Made by a program: the position numbers and the translations under genes. 64,000 nt of DNA, taken from positions 62,001 through 126,000 of the forward strand of contig JAKNDB010000079.1 in assembly GCA_024305405.1 (NCBI GenBank), read 5' to 3'. The notes below the pieces were generated by a model that saw nothing but the letters and a program-made list of their open reading frames with translations, made no database searches and had not been told where the DNA came from. Shown piece by piece: positions 1 to 13,806 of this stretch; position 1 is the first letter of the stretch, and the number at the start of each line of letters is the position of its first letter. The stretch is from Dirofilaria immitis. Lineage: Eukaryota > Nematoda > Chromadorea > Rhabditida > Onchocercidae.

Positions 1-109
1 GTTGAATGAAATCGATTATTTATATTTGCTTAAATTCGAATAATTGCTCATGTTAATCACTGTGTAATCTCAATAAAATTTTTATGGAAAAGAATCAATA
101 ATGACATAC

Positions 110-256
110 TTCACCATTGAGTTGTTTTTCGGTAAGATTTAAAAAATTAGTCTGATATTTGAATAGAAATGGTCCACCAGGTTTGAAATCTTTGAGAAAT
201 CCATAAACTATCAATGATATGCAAAATAAAGTCCATGATATATTCGCATTGTTCAT
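110..256 (-). CDS. First coding exon of an SLC19-family (reduced folate / thiamine) transporter, partial
   Basis: Reading the minus strand from the ATG at 256-254 gives 49 open codons that stop exactly at a consensus donor (GTATGT, bases 109-104). The exon therefore ends in phase 0 at base 110. The peptide starts MNNANISWTL and contains YGFLKDFKPGGPFL followed by NLTEKQLNGE. This matches the N-terminus of SLC19 carriers (vertebrate SLC19A1-3, nematode folt genes): a first membrane segment ending in YGF-K-F-P--PFL, then a loop ending in LT-E-QLN-E ahead of the second membrane segment. These proteins move reduced folates or thiamine across the plasma membrane. The remaining exons lie off the left edge, so substrate cannot be told. 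There is no neighbour on its 5' side for about 13.5 kb. The family call rests on one exon, but both sequence and splice site fit well. Confidence 0.8.
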
Positions 257-1740
257 ATTTAATGATCAATTTAATCGTAATATTGATCGTTCTTAAATAT
301 AATTAGAAAAATCAATTAATTTATAATTTAGTGAATTTGAAAACAAAATATGACAAATATCCAAAAAAAATCGAGAAATAAATAAGCAAATTATAAAGAT
401 TAATAACAAAAACAAAATTGCAAAAACAGAAAAACATTGTAATAGATGTTATCACCAGAAACATTTGACGTTTTATTTAAATCTGTGTAAATAGTCGAAT
501 TAATCTTGGGGAAAATATAAAAATTTTAATAGTTTTCATGTGATAATTAGATTTCAAGTTATTAAGTATTTCAATTCACACTATTTTCACTTTTTTCTGC
601 ATGCTAACAAACTTTTTTCCTCTTTATTACGCTTCTTTCGTTTAATTACAAAGTTAAGACTAGGTTTCAAAAAGAAAATTTCAATTCAAAATTTGAAATA
701 ATTACTTAACAACACATGAAATATTCTTGCTGATTAATTAATATTAATTAATAACGCCTAAAATTGGATATGATGTGATCTGTTAAAAGTTCGATATGTT
801 ACTGATGTAAATTAAAGTATTTTTAAAATTATCGAAATTCCAACTATATAAGAAATATATATTAGTAGATAAAAATAAAATTATCGCAAAATAAATTTAA
901 ATATATACGGAAAATTTATTTTTTGTAGTAACGTAGTATTCAAAATCATTGATCGACATAATGATAATGATATGATAATGATAGCATTGATATGTAAGTT
1001 TAGAAAAACATAGTATGAAATAAAATATTTTGAATGTAAAATGTAAAATATTCTTAAATATTTATACGACAAAATATGAAATGAATATTCTGAGTAACTA
1101 TTCAGGATATTATCATATAAATATGAAATGAATAAAATAAGATATGAAATCAAAGTTTTTTAATTAAAAAAGAAGGTTTGAAATGGATTATCGATAGAAT
1201 AAAATATGAAATGAATATTTTTTTATTACTTATAAAAATGTATTCATTGACAAAAAAAAAGATATGAAACGAAATATCAATTAGTTGTGGACAGGATGTA
1301 AATGAAACGGACATTTTTGATAATTAATAAAATAAAAATGAAATATATGAAATTGAATAATTTTGATTGTTTACAATAAAAATATTAATATTGATAATTT
1401 ATCATTATCAATTTTGAATTTATCAATATGAATTATGCTATACGCTTGCGTAAAATTGATATTAATTGAATAAAATAATAATCAAATAGAAAATGGAATA
1501 GAAAGAATAAAAGTTAAAAATCAATCTTTGATTTAATCACAAATGGGCGTATTGATCATTTTTATAAATACGAAATGCAATAGAATTATTTATTAGCATA
1601 AAATAGCGAATACTATTTTAAGAAAAAAAATGCAAATTTATAATTTTAGAGCATATTTCAAGAAAAGGAAAAAAATTTCGAATAACTTGTTATAATAATA
1701 GTAGTATTTAAGAAAAGTTAAAAATCACTAAACGAATAGA
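257..1740. other. Intergenic DNA upstream of the SLC19 gene
   Basis: I see no gene on either strand. The first part must hold the promoter of the minus-strand transporter, but no clear core element stands out in such AT-rich DNA. Between about 1020 and 1340 a motif like AAATATGAAATGAATA recurs irregularly, the remains of an old tandem repeat. The 90-codon minus-strand ORF at 881-1153 is Ile/Tyr/Leu-rich and is this repeat read in one frame. Confidence 0.5.
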
Positions 1741-1744
1741 TGAA

Positions 1745-2045
1745 TTAAAATATGAGAGGGAAAAGTTAACTGAATAAACGAATTAAACAATCTAACAGAT
1801 ATATGTTAATAAAAAAAAAAGGTCAACTAAGTAAACAAATCAAACTTACAAGCAAATATGCGTTAGTAAAAAACGTCAGATGAATAAATGAATTAGCCAT
1901 GTGAATAAACATATGTTAATAAAAACGTCAAATTAGATAGACGAATCAAACGTGTGAATAAACATACGTTAGTAAAAATAGAGAAATCATACGCCGACAG
2001 ACACATACGTTAGTATAAGGTATAAAAAGGTCAAATAGGTAAACA
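1745..2045. repeat. Degenerate tandem repeat, unit about 54 bp
   Basis: The motif CATA(T/C)GTTA(A/G)TAAAAA recurs at about 1801, 1856, 1909, 1963 and 2004, with related sequence between copies (GAATAAA(C/T)GAATTA, AACGTCA). Copies have diverged by substitutions and small indels, so this is an old minisatellite. No coding potential was found. Confidence 0.65.
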
Positions 2046-2289
2046 TATTTTTAATATATAAAAAAAATGCTTGTCAAAAAAATTCCTTATTGTAAAAGCA
2101 TTAAAAGCAATGATGGGAAAGTTTCTTATCATTAACGGTTTGGGAAAATTGTTTTTTTTTCACTTACTTAAATGATGTTAAATAATCTATTAATTAGGAT
2201 AAATTTAGGTCATCCTGAAAAAAATTAATTTAAATAATTTTTTCAGAATAAATCAATATTTTTATCTTCTAATGCAATAATAAAAAAAA

Positions 2290-3110
2290 TGAACCTTTTT
2301 TTTCATCCCATTTAAATCCATTTTTATTTGTGATAATTTGGTAACTTTTTTTATTATCATTTTGAATCTCTTTTATATCATTCCTTGCATCTCTTTTATA
2401 TCATCCTTTATCACTTCTTTTTCAAACATTTTTGCTATTTTCCCTTCTCTTTTATTATCATTTATCACTTTTTTCCTATTATCACTTCACGCCTTTTATA
2501 CATTTTTCTCTTGTTTAGCTTTTCTATCTTTTCGATCACCTTTTCGACATTCTTCTATTCATCAACATTCTTTTATTCATCTTTTATTATTAATTTTTTT
2601 ATCGCCTCTTTATCCCTTGTATCACCTTTTTCCATCTTTCTCACCTTTTCCTATCTTTTTATCACCTTTTATCATTTTTAACATCTTTTATCATCTTTTT
2701 CGTCTTGCTATTACTTTTTCGTTGCGTTTGCTATTACTTTTATCACTTTTTCAATTTTTTCTATCACTTTTCATCATTTTTTTAATCTTTTCCATCTTTC
2801 TACCTTTCCTATTATCTTTGCACCTCTTGTTTCAATTTTATCATCTTTTCATTTTTTTCCATAATTTCTTATCATCTTTTATCACTTTTCTTATCGCTTT
2901 TTGCACTTTTTATCACTTTTTTTCACTCATTTTTTACTTTTTCATTCATTTACCTTTTTTATTTCCTTTTACCAGCTATCTATTTATTCGTTATCAAATC
3001 TTGTTTTATCACTATTTCTGTCACATTTTTACTTTTTCATTATCTTTTATCATTAATTTTGTACTTTTGGCACCCGTAATATCACTATCAAATGTTTATC
3101 AAGTATAGAT
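2290..3110. repeat. Pyrimidine-rich low-complexity tract (TTTATCA/CTTTT-type)
   Basis: About 800 bp in which nearly every word is a variant of TTTTATCA, CTTTTTC or CATCTTTT on the plus strand. It leaves a 256-codon open frame (2338-3108) made almost wholly of Phe, Ser, Leu and Ile. That composition follows from the repeat and is not evidence of a protein. A similar T-rich TTATCATGATTTTT tract lies at 43.06-44.03 kb. Confidence 0.7.
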
Positions 3111-3568
3111 AATAAAACATTTTGACAAATGATTGATTGATTGCATTTTATTTTATTCAAAATTTGATCAAATGATAAAGGAATGAATCGAATTCTTTCG
3201 TATTTTCATCTCTTTTATTCATATCATTTTGAGTGCTAAAACCATTCCTTAAGAATATGATATTATTATCATTTTGACTGCCAAAATGATTTGAATAATT
3301 TCATTTTAAATAAATCAATATTTGCTATCTTTTAATACATATAAGACGAAGTATACATGCCATATGGAAGAAGCAAATTTTATTTGATTAAAAAAATTGC
3401 AATAATACCAAATTTATTTGTTTAATATTTGGCGCCGAGAAAAAATTATAAATTAAAGAGTTTATTATATTTTATCGTTTGGCGTATTAATTTCTCACCA
3501 ATCGATACCTTTTTTATGCTCAAATATTAAAAGTTCTATTATTTCCTTCTTTTTCTCATTTACAAATA

Positions 3569-3765
3569 TTTAATTTTAAATTTAAAAATTGAATTTATAT
3601 TAGAAATGAAATTGATCTTTAATCAATTAATAAGGATAAAATATTACAAATTCCGTTTAGATTTAATTTTAAATTTAAAAAATTGAATTTATGTTAGAAA
3701 TCAAACCGATGTTTAATCAATTCATGATGATAAATTAGTAGATATTATCGCAAATGTTACGTTTA
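3569..3765. repeat. Tandem duplication, unit about 94 bp
   Basis: The segment beginning TTTAATTTTAAATTTAAAAA at 3569 returns at about 3663, followed in both copies by TTGAATTTAT(A/G)TTAGAAAT and then TTTAATCAATT. Two diverged copies are visible and nothing coding. Confidence 0.6.
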
Positions 3766-4539
3766 TTAGAGATTAATTTAAAAAAATTATGCTATAATTT
3801 TCATTTTTGAAATTTTATGAAAATATAATCTTTTCAAACAAAAGAATGAAAAAAATGGATAGTGTGATAATTGGCAACTATAATTAATTAATTTAAATTA
3901 ATCCTGCTATGCTAATATTTGGAGCTCTGTTAATTACTTTGAAATTGTTCAACAAGGCTTTATTAATTAATTAGCGTAGATTACATTTAAGATTTTGTTA
4001 ATTAAAGTTGGATCAATTTTATTATGAAATTTTATGAAAATATTACTTTTTTTTTTCGAATAAAAGCAGTAAAGGAAATAATGAGTGGTTGGTCATTTAG
4101 AATTCATATTTAAATTCAGACTGGTTGATTTAGATTAGTGTTCAAAGCTTTATTAATTAAATCAGATTCCTTTTTGATCTTATCCTAACTAATTTAGATT
4201 ATTGCTCGGGGTTTGTTGATCAACTGTTGCTAGAGATCTCATTAATTAGATTATGATTAAAAGCTTTATTGACTAATTTATAGTGCTATTCAAAGTGTTA
4301 TAATCAATAATAAATGTTTAAAGCTAATTTAATAAATTCTCGAAAAATATAAAATTAAAAGAGAGAGAAAAGGAAAAGGGAAACAAAAATGCATTGAATA
4401 GAGAAGAGAAATAAGAACGAAAATAAAATTTATCGCTAGACCGAACATGCAAAATCTTTTGGGACTTCTAATTTTTTACATTTTTTTTGTTTTTAAAACT
4501 TAAAGGGAAAGGAAAAGAAAATAGAATTTCTTATTTATT

Positions 4540-4880
4540 TAAACAAGTATATTCGTATATGTATACTTATATACTAAAATACTTAAATATTTTATTTGAA
4601 TAAGCATAAATTCATGCCGAAATAAACCACACAAAAATTCCCATTTTAAAACAAATATATAACCAATCCATATGGATTTATATACTAAAATATTCAAATA
4701 TTTTATTTTAATAAATACAGAATCACTGTAAATGAAGCATACAATAAAAATTTCTATTTACTTAATTATTATTATGAATTTTTATTTATTAAATATATTC
4801 ATATATGTATATTTGCATAAGAAAATTTTTAAATATTTTATTTAGATGATATATAAAGTAATTCTAAAATAAAGCATAGA
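4540..4880. repeat. Degenerate tandem repeat, three copies of about 110-130 bp
   Basis: A block containing TATATACTAAAATA(C/T)T(T/C)AAATATTTTATTT is seen near 4570 and 4680 and, more diverged, near 4810. Intervening sequence (ATAAA--CA-A-AAAAATT-CCATTT) is also partly shared. This is an old duplication array in intergenic DNA. Confidence 0.55.
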
Positions 4881-5759
4881 AAAAAATTTTAAAAAAAATT
4901 GGAAATGTCTAGGAATCGAATTATATGTCGTCAAGTCAAACAAAAATAAAAATAAATTCTCCCAAAGGATTGTTTCGCAATAGAATTTTCATTTTATTGA
5001 TATTTCAGTTTATGTTTCGATTTTTTCATACCAAAAAATGGAGACAAAGGATCGAGAAAAAGGAAATATAAGAGAAAAAAGAGGAAGCGGGAAATAATTT
5101 AGGAAATGAAATAAAAAAATCAATTATTATCATTTTTCTTTCTTTCAATAATTAATTATACAATTCTTGCATATTTAAAAAATTATATTTTTGTTTGAAT
5201 CAATAAATATCAAAGAAAAAATTTCGCCATTTCACTGAATCGTTTAACTGAAATTACTTTTTTAAAAATTTTCTTAAATCAAATTTAATTTCTTTTTCTT
5301 TCGTTTAAATATATTAAGAACTTTAGGAATATTAATTTTCTTTATAGAATTTGAAAAATTTTTTGTTACAAAATTTTCTTTTTGTTTTATTTCAAAAAAT
5401 AATTAACAAATTCATAACTTTTTGTAAAAAATTTTTCTTTGGTTCTTTTGAAAGGAAAGTGATAGTAAAATTAAAACAAAACTATTAGAATTTTTTTTTT
5501 AACTGTGCAATTTAATTAATCATAAATTAATGTTTATTTAATTATGAAATAACTAAATAAATAATTCCTTTCTATAATTTTGAAAATATTTCTTTTTCTT
5601 TCTCAGTCCATTATGTCGTTTTGAAATTATAATTTCGAAAAGTTTCCCATCATTTGAATAAAAGGAAGATGCATATAAAATAATTGATTATTTTGATAAT
5701 CATTTTCAGGCAACTATTTTTAATTAATTAACATTTAGTAACTATTTCAAATCTTTGCT

Positions 5760-8476
5760 TATTTTTATTACCAAAAGATTGTTGCAACAAATAATTAAAA
5801 ATTACTGATAATATTTATTTGTGCACCGGAAATTACTGATAACATATTTGTGAATGACAGCTGATAACAAATTAATAATTTTTAGGTTTCATCTGCATAT
5901 TGCAATTTACACCAGCAATAATATATCATCAATGATATTTGGTCAATAATTGAAAATTAATGATAAATTTGGTTAAAAGTTGCAAATTATTGATAATTTT
6001 TGATCAAGTATTAGAATTCATTAATAGTAATTATATGATGGCCAGTAATAATTGATAATATTTACTTAATAACTAAAAGCTATGAACGATATTTGTCTCA
6101 TGATAAGTGCAGTTACTGATAACACTCGATTGCAAATTGCTAACAATAATTATCTATTATATATATGATAATAATAATAAATTGATCATACTTGCATAAT
6201 AATCAAAAATTACGAATGATATTTGCTTGATATTAGAGATAATATTCAATATCGAAATTACTAATAATATAATAATCAGTAGTTGATAACATTTGATAAT
6301 ATTTATTTGATCAAAAAGTACAAATTAATTTTTGCTCGATAATTAGAAATCATTGATAAAATTTCTTTAATAATATTTTACAAAGTATAAGCAGTAAATA
6401 TTAATTGAGAAAAAATAAATATTAATTTTTTTGCATGCGAAAAAATTTTTGTTACAAGGAATAAAATTTTCATTTAAAAAAATTTTTCTTTCGTTTTTTC
6501 TTTCCTTCTTTTTCTTTCTTCTATCTTATTGTGATTTTTAATATTATGCAATTGGGAAAAATTTTCTTTAATCGATAATTAAATTTAGGCAAAGAAGGAA
6601 TGATTATGATTGATGTATGTTGGAATATTTCCTTCAATTTAATTCAGTATTTTAAAAAGGAATTTTTGAATAGATAATTTAGGTTATGCTGCTTAATTTA
6701 AAATTTAAAAATGCTACTTTGATTATAGAAATGCCTAGACGAGAAAGATGAATATTTCTGCTAAAGCGGAAGGTTAGGAAATATATTGTTAAATTATTGC
6801 AAAATTTATTCTTTACCGTAATATTACTAAGTTTATTTATTGATAAGAAATAAAAGTTATATTGTAATACGAAAATTTCCGTCTTATTAAGTCCATTGAA
6901 GTAGGAATAAATAAAAGTAAGTTAAATTAAGAATTACTTAAGTAAAAATATAATAAAATTAAGAATTATTCCAAGTAAATTAAGGCAAAGTTTAGAATAA
7001 TAATAATTCATGGTAATTACTAGATTATTCGTAATGCATCTGATTATGATAACGGTTTATCATTTTTATCAGCGTTACATGAATAAATAAATTAATTATT
7101 AGAATAATATATGTAATAGTTTTGTGCTAATCGTAATGCGTGTTTGATTTTGATAACGATTACTTTTTTACCTATGTCGATAAATATATAGTAACGATTT
7201 ATCATTCTGACAACCATCATTCTTATTACCATTGCAGATAAATTATACGATAATGGTTTAGCACAAATTGATTATTATCGTAATTTATGTTATATTGTGA
7301 TAATTACTATATTATTCATAACATATATTTGATTTCGATGACGATTATCATTTTTATCAGTGAGGATGAATGCGTAAATTGACTATTATGGTAACTATAT
7401 GCATTTGTAATAGAATAAATATGATTGATATAAATATGGAATATTTAAAAGATATATTAATGATGATATAAATTATAATAATGTTTCACTTTATATAATT
7501 GATTATTAATCAGTCATCAATAATTTGATCTTTAATTAATAAATAATAATTAAATAAATTAAATCAACTATTATTATTGCTAATATATTCATCTATAATA
7601 ATCAGTAATAACCAGATTAGTATAATATCACTGTATATCCCATTGATTACTAATTAAGTTATCAATAATTTAATCCTTAATTAATAAATGATAATTGATT
7701 TAAAATAATAATACCCGAATATAATTAAAATCAAAGAGGTATACTGCAATTATAAAATGAATTAAAAAATAAATCGGAATAATTTAGTTTATAAAAAGCA
7801 ATCTCACATTCCTTTCTTTTGCTCTTTTTTTTATCTTCTTGTAAAGTAGTAGAGCAACATAAAAGAAATAAACTTGGCCTTATTCAAAAATTTGTTATAT
7901 TTGCTGAAATCAGTAGAGAAATAGGGAAAATTGGCCTTAAAAAAGATTGAAAAGCTAAAAAAAAGTGAAAAAGGCTAAACAAAAAAGACAAAAGTAAAGA
8001 ATATAGTAGAATTGAATTTTTTTTTTTTTGCCCTTTACAACATTTTGCAAAAATTATCATTTCGCTTTGGAAAATATTTTGAAATTTATTTTCAAAAAAA
8101 ACTTTTCTTCTTTTCTTATATTTGATACGTTTAAAAGCTATTCGATTTCATGTAAATAAATAATAAATAAAAGGAATGAATGAATTGAGTAAATAACTAA
8201 ATATTTGCATTAAGATAACTTTAGTTTACTATAAACACAATGTCTATGATGATTATATTTCCTTAATAAGCTTAGTCTAATTTTGCTCCTCTCGTCAAAA
8301 TATTATTTTTCCTTATCATATTATATTATTATCATCATCATTACTGCTATCTATCGTTATTATTGTCAATAGCATTATTCTCATCATCTCTTATTTGTTG
8401 AAGCATCGTTCAAAAAATTTCCGCATAATTTTAGATGTCATATGTCATATAACAACATTGGGAAAAATTGAATTAT

Positions 8477-8508
<32 letters not shown>

Positions 8509-9840
8509 CATCATCAACATCATCATCATCATCATCATTGTTATCATCAGAAACAACCAATTTAGCAAATAAAAACTAAATCGTTGATACATTTGAGTAA
8601 TAAAGGATGTCGATGCTTCAAATATTATAATTATTATTAATGATATTAATATTATTACTGCTGATATTACTCTGCGACTAGTAATATTATCATTAGTAGT
8701 AACGATAATAGTGATATTATCTGATATAATTATAAAATAATCACATTAATCTAATAATAATTAATGATATGGATTCTTATTGTTTTCTTTTATCAGAATA
8801 ATTTCTATCTTATCTTTTATCAATGCATCATCAATTTTTGCAACCTTTTCTTTCTTTCATCTTTTTGTGTTCGATGATATGATGAAAAAAGTTGTGAATT
8901 TTAACAAATTTTGATTAATAAATTTTTTTATCTTTTAATATATGTATATTTACATATAAAATATTTCTCATATCATTCTTTATCAGATGCATTGCCAATT
9001 TATCTATCTTTCTCATCCTCATCTTTCTTATTACACTATATGAAATAAAAAATTGCGTACTGATAAATAAATAATAGGAGAAAAGGTAAGTTCGTTTGTT
9101 GATTTTATCAGATAAAACATACTATTAATTAATGACTATTGCCAAAGTATTGCATCATCTTAAAGTAACAAACTTGCGATATTTATCGCAAAATTATTGA
9201 TAATATTATTCCAAGAATTATACTATGCTTTTACCTTACTTAATCCTTAAATTATTATCGATTAATTTACCATGTATAACCTAGGTAGTCATCAAAGTAT
9301 GTGTGTCATTATTATTTCTGATAAACTGAAATATATTTTGATGATTACTGATATTGGAAATCATTATTTTTCCTATGGATTACGATATATTCAAATAATT
9401 ATGGAATCAGAAATTATTCCAAGTAATTTATCATATATTTAATTAATTATTGGTATTGGAAATTATTACTATCGATAGATAAAGTAAAATATATTTAAAT
9501 GATTACTATTATTACAAATCATTATTATTTCCTGGTAGATTACCGTATATTCAGGAAATATCGATGCAAAAATTATTATTACTACTGATAAATTACCATA
9601 TTTAGCCGATTATTGATATTAAAGATACTGTTATATCTTTAATATCATTGATATTATAAATCATTACCGTTCCCATAAGATTATTATGTATTTAGATAAT
9701 TACCGATATCAAAAATTAATGTTATTATTGCTAATAAATTATTACACATTCTAGTGATTATATTAATCAGTAAACGATTATCCTGATATTTTCTCAAGAA
9801 AATTATTATGCATTTATCTACCAGCTAAAGAATATAAGAT
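5760..9840. repeat. Intergenic block of several old AT-rich tandem arrays
   Basis: No gene is visible. Recurring families are: ATTACTGATAA-ATTT at 5.76-6.40 kb; GTAAT--CTGATTATGATAACG-TTATCATTTTTATCAG with spacing near 100 bp at 7.0-7.4 kb; and GATTA-TGATATT-AAATTATTATT with spacing near 75-100 bp at 9.28-9.84 kb. Copies are too diverged to align base by base by eye. A trinucleotide run at 8478-8538 is listed separately. Confidence 0.5.
8478..8538. repeat. (ATC)n microsatellite
   Basis: A nearly pure run of ATC/CAT triplets with single interruptions (CAC, CAA). It is non-coding in context. Confidence 0.85.
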
Positions 9841-10649
9841 TACCAGATATTTATATTATTTGAAAAATTAAAAAAATAAATAAATAAACAAATGACAAAT
9901 TTATTGCTTGTTTATTTTTAATTTTTGGTTTTATTTCACTAAATTATTATACATTTGAGTAGTAATATTAATAAACAAGAAAATAAACAAATGAAAAAAG
10001 AATTTATTTAGTAAGAAGAAATGAATATTAAATAGATTATATAAAATAAAATTAATCAATTATTTTGTTTATTAAGTAAATATGTAAATATATGAAAATA
10101 ATTCGTCTAAATACTCCAAACAAAAAAATAAATTAAACTGATTTCAATTCTAACATATTTATTATTACTAATTTAACAATTATTTATCAGATATTATTTC
10201 TAAATTTTTAGTATTATAGATTAGATATTTGGCGGATATTTAACGTACGTTAGACAGGTCACGTTTATAAATAATATTATAATTTGGTATTATTATTTAT
10301 TTCACTTGCATGTTATTTATAACTGTTATTTGTATACATTTATCTAAATAATATAATTATTCAAGTACGTTACACAAAATTTTTATAGGAAAACAAAGAA
10401 TATTATACGTAATATACGTAAGTGAATTAATCATTGTCTGATAATACATGATATATGCAAATTGCGGAAATTTTCTATTTACTTTTTGCATTTATGATAT
10501 TGGATGAGTAATTGTTTTTCATCATGATTCGTCTGTATCATTCCTTGATTAAAATTCGTTAGAATTAATTTGTTAATTAATTAGCAAAATTTACATATAC
10601 CGTAAATTTATAATAATCTCAAAATTTGTAGATACTTTAAATTAAATGA

Positions 10650-10960
10650 AATGGCATAGCTTACAAATACTGTAAAATAATTTAATTCAAATAGCATAGT
10701 TTACAAATACTGTAAATTAATTCAAATAGCATAGTTTACAAATACTGTAAATTAATTCAAATAGCATAGTTTACAAATACTGTAAATTAATTCAAATAGC
10801 ATAGTTTACAAATACTGTAAATTAATTCAAATAGCATAGTTTACAAATATTGTAAATTAATTGAAATAGAAAATTTTACAGATATTGTAAATTTATCGGA
10901 ATAGCAAAATTTGCGGATATTACAAATTTATGAATAATTTACAAATATTGTAAATTTTAA
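10650..10960. repeat. 35-bp minisatellite, five near-identical copies plus degenerate ends
   Basis: ATAGCATAGTTTACAAATAC starts at 10691, 10726, 10761, 10796 and 10831, exactly 35 bp apart. The rest of each unit is TGTAAATTAATTCAA. Outside this core the same unit is recognisable but diverged (GGCATAGCTTACAAATAC at about 10653; weaker copies to about 10960 and traces to 11050). A homogeneous centre with worn edges is the usual picture for a minisatellite that expands internally. Confidence 0.9.
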
Positions 10961-11879
10961 AGATGTAAAACTTATAAGTATTGTGAATTTGTTGAAATAG
11001 TGAAATTACAGAATGTTACAGAATTTTTAAATTGCAAAATTTATGAATACTGTCAATTAATCGAGTTTTAAGAAAAGATTATAAGATTGCGATAATTTAT
11101 TTTATTCGATATGATGTAATATAGAATGAATCAATTTAAAGATTAATATCACGAATTTGTTTTTTAAGTAAATCATTTTATGGCTATAGTTTAAAAGTAG
11201 TAACAAATATATAGCCTTTTTCGGGACACATAATTATTTTGAAAATGACTACGATGCATTCCTTAATAACTTACTAAATCGGATATTGATGATGTTAAAT
11301 CAAATCCTAAATCAAATTTTGACAAATCCTAGGCCTAATTTTTTTCTCATCTACACGAAAAAAAAGTAATACCATTTCTATTACTTACGATGCTTATTTA
11401 TTAAATTAAAACAATAGTTCTCGAATCTTTCTTTTTCTTTATCAATAATTTTTTTTAATCTTTCATTAATCAATTCTGTAATTTTTCAATTAGCTTTAAT
11501 TTATTTAATTTTGATGTTAAATAAAAAAGTAATTCTGAAATTGTTGAAATAATTTTTGCTTAAATTAAAGTATTCTGATGAAATTTGATTAAATTAGGTA
11601 AATTGAACGTTTGAAATTGAAATATCTGATTATATTGTAGCAAATATATTTTATATGAAAATTTAGGTATTGAATTTATTATTTTACCTAGTGTTAATAA
11701 TTAACTTTGTAAAGCTGTTCCATATGGATCAAAGGTTAGCTATCCTTTATTTAATTCAATATGTCATAAATTATTGAACCGAAAAGACGGATATGATTGA
11801 GATTGGTAAACATGGATGAATAAGGTTATACTGAAATAATTATAAATTATAGCTTTATTGATATCATTTATGGATTGCA
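10961..11879. other. Intergenic AT-rich DNA without recognisable features
   Basis: Apart from fading copies of the 35-bp repeat near its left end, I see no exon, RNA gene or clear repeat here. Confidence 0.4.
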
Positions 11880-12410
11880 TTATTATTATATTATTTATCT
11901 TATTCACGTACTTATTCATTTTTTCTACCCATAATTGTTTGCTATAACAATAAGAACTTAATGTATCCACATCAATGATAAATAGTAATTTTATTATTGC
12001 TACATTATTTATTTGCATGCTTATACATTTCTTACGCTCATAACTATTTTGCATAACAATAATAAATGTCCTATTAACATAGCAATGAGAAATGAAAGCT
12101 ATTATCATCATCTATTACTTATTTATATTCCTATTTATTTATTATGCTCATAATTGTTGGGCTATTACAATAACAAATATTTTACTAACATAGTACAACT
12201 GGAAGCTATTGGCTTTATATTACTTATTTGTTCACTTCTTATATTTATAATTACCTGCTATAACAGTAACAAACTTAAATTATATGTAACAATAAGAAAT
12301 AATAATTTTATTGCTATTATTTGTAATTTTGTTTTATTCATTCATTTCTTTTATTTCATAATTGTTTACGATAACAATAACAAATATTTTGTTTATGCTA
12401 TTGTTTGAAT
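11880..12410. repeat. Degenerate tandem repeat, five copies of about 101-111 bp
   Basis: CATAATTGTTTGCTATAACA and variants occur near 11929, 12040, 12148, 12249 and 12357, each followed by AATAA-AAAT and often TACTAACATAG. The 115-codon minus ORF (11764-12111) and the 84-codon plus ORF (12154-12408) are frames left open through this array on opposite strands. Their similar Ile/Tyr/Asn-rich composition confirms they are repeat products, not genes. Confidence 0.65.
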
Positions 12411-13780
12411 TAAATATTTCTTATCAAATATAATTGTTTTTGTCAATCGAAAGAAAAAAACAAAACCTTTTTTAATATTAACAATTCCTTAATTTATAAT
12501 TTCTTATTTACTTTTATTTTTGAAAGATAATTATAATAATTATTATTTTATAAAAAAAAATAACTTAAAGTAAAAGGAAAAAATTGAAAAATTCCTCCAA
12601 ACTATTAATTTTCAGACTATTGTAATAAAAACAAACCTTTTCTGAGCAAACTTTTTTGAGTAAATTTTATGAAAAGAAGTTTTAATGAAAGAACAAAAAA
12701 AAATTTTCCAAATTTTTGTTTACTAAATAACAATCATTCACATGTAAACAACATCATTTGTTAATAAGAAAAGAAAAAAAAAAAGCTCAAATTAGGTTTA
12801 TTTTTTAGTACCATCCGTACTAACTGGAACATTTCATTTTCACTTATAATTTTTTCAGAAATGATCAATTCGATTTAACAAAAAAAAGAAACCTAAGTCT
12901 TAAATAATATTTTGGCTTTTTTTTGTAAAATACATGACGAATACTTCGCAGAAGTGAAAAATGAAAAAAGCAAAAAAATCTAAAATAATTTGATAAACAA
13001 AATTTTTCCTTCCTTCATCCATTTTATCTTTTGGTCCCAATTTTTTTGCGATCCATTTTTGGCTTTCTTATTTAGCTAAAGTTAGTATCATTTCGCTTTT
13101 CTGATAATTAAATGTTAAATTTTTAAAATCGATATTCATACTTAAAATATACTTATTTATTTATTTTTCTTAAAATTAAAATTTTATGATAATGAATAAT
13201 AGCATTTCTGCTAACATAATTTACAAATTAATAAATCTTTTAATTTTAAAAGTATTACGAGAAATTCTTTTAAGTTAAATTATTCTAATTTCATTTTCCA
13301 CTAAAAGATGTATGATTATCTAATTATCATAAGGTAAATTGATCGATTTAATTTTCCTAATTTTCGCTCCATAAAATAATTGTAAGCTTATATTTTTAAT
13401 ATTATAAAAAAAAATTTTCCAAACTTTGACCAATAATTGATTAAATATTTTTTAAAATTTAAGTTTTCAAGAAATTTGTTCTCAATATTTAATTAACAAT
13501 TGATTAGAAGAAATGATAATAACGCATATTTTTTCATTAACGAATCTTTTTGCATTAACAGGAAATTTAATTAATCGCTTAATTGTAGCAATATTTTCGT
13601 TTTTTAAATTAATTATTTTAATGAAAAAGAATACATCTTATAGATATATATATTTCAATTACTTACAAAATAATTAAAAAAATACAAATAAATTGATTGC
13701 TTAATTATTTAAATGAAAAATGATATATTCTAATAATTTATATTTGATGAAAAAAGCCTATTTTAAATAGCTTATATTTT
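12411..13780. other. Upstream region of the FN3-MAM gene
   Basis: AT-rich DNA with A- and T-runs and no exon that I can support. It should hold the promoter of the plus-strand gene that starts at 13807. Confidence 0.4.
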
Positions 13781-13782
13781 AG
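13771..13782 (+). promoter_or_regulatory. Possible trans-splice or 5'UTR acceptor before the FN3-MAM start codon
   Basis: CTTATATTTTAG is a good nematode-type 3' splice site ending 24 bases before the ATG at 13807. Nematode messages often receive a spliced leader just upstream of the start codon. A two-codon upstream reading frame (ATG CGA TGA at 13802) overlaps the real start. This is inference from motif and position only. Confidence 0.35.
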
Positions 13783-13806
13783 AAAAATCGGTAGCAATAA
13801 AATGCG

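Noticed and set aside
2338..3108. 256-codon plus-strand ORF and overlapping 98-codon ORF
   Set aside because: Almost only Phe, Ser, Leu and Ile from a TTTATCA/CTTTT low-complexity tract; no ATG-led start, domain or splice context.
11764..12408. ORFs on opposite strands of 115 and 84 codons
   Set aside because: Both fall in the same degenerate 101-111 bp tandem array and share its Ile/Tyr/Asn bias.
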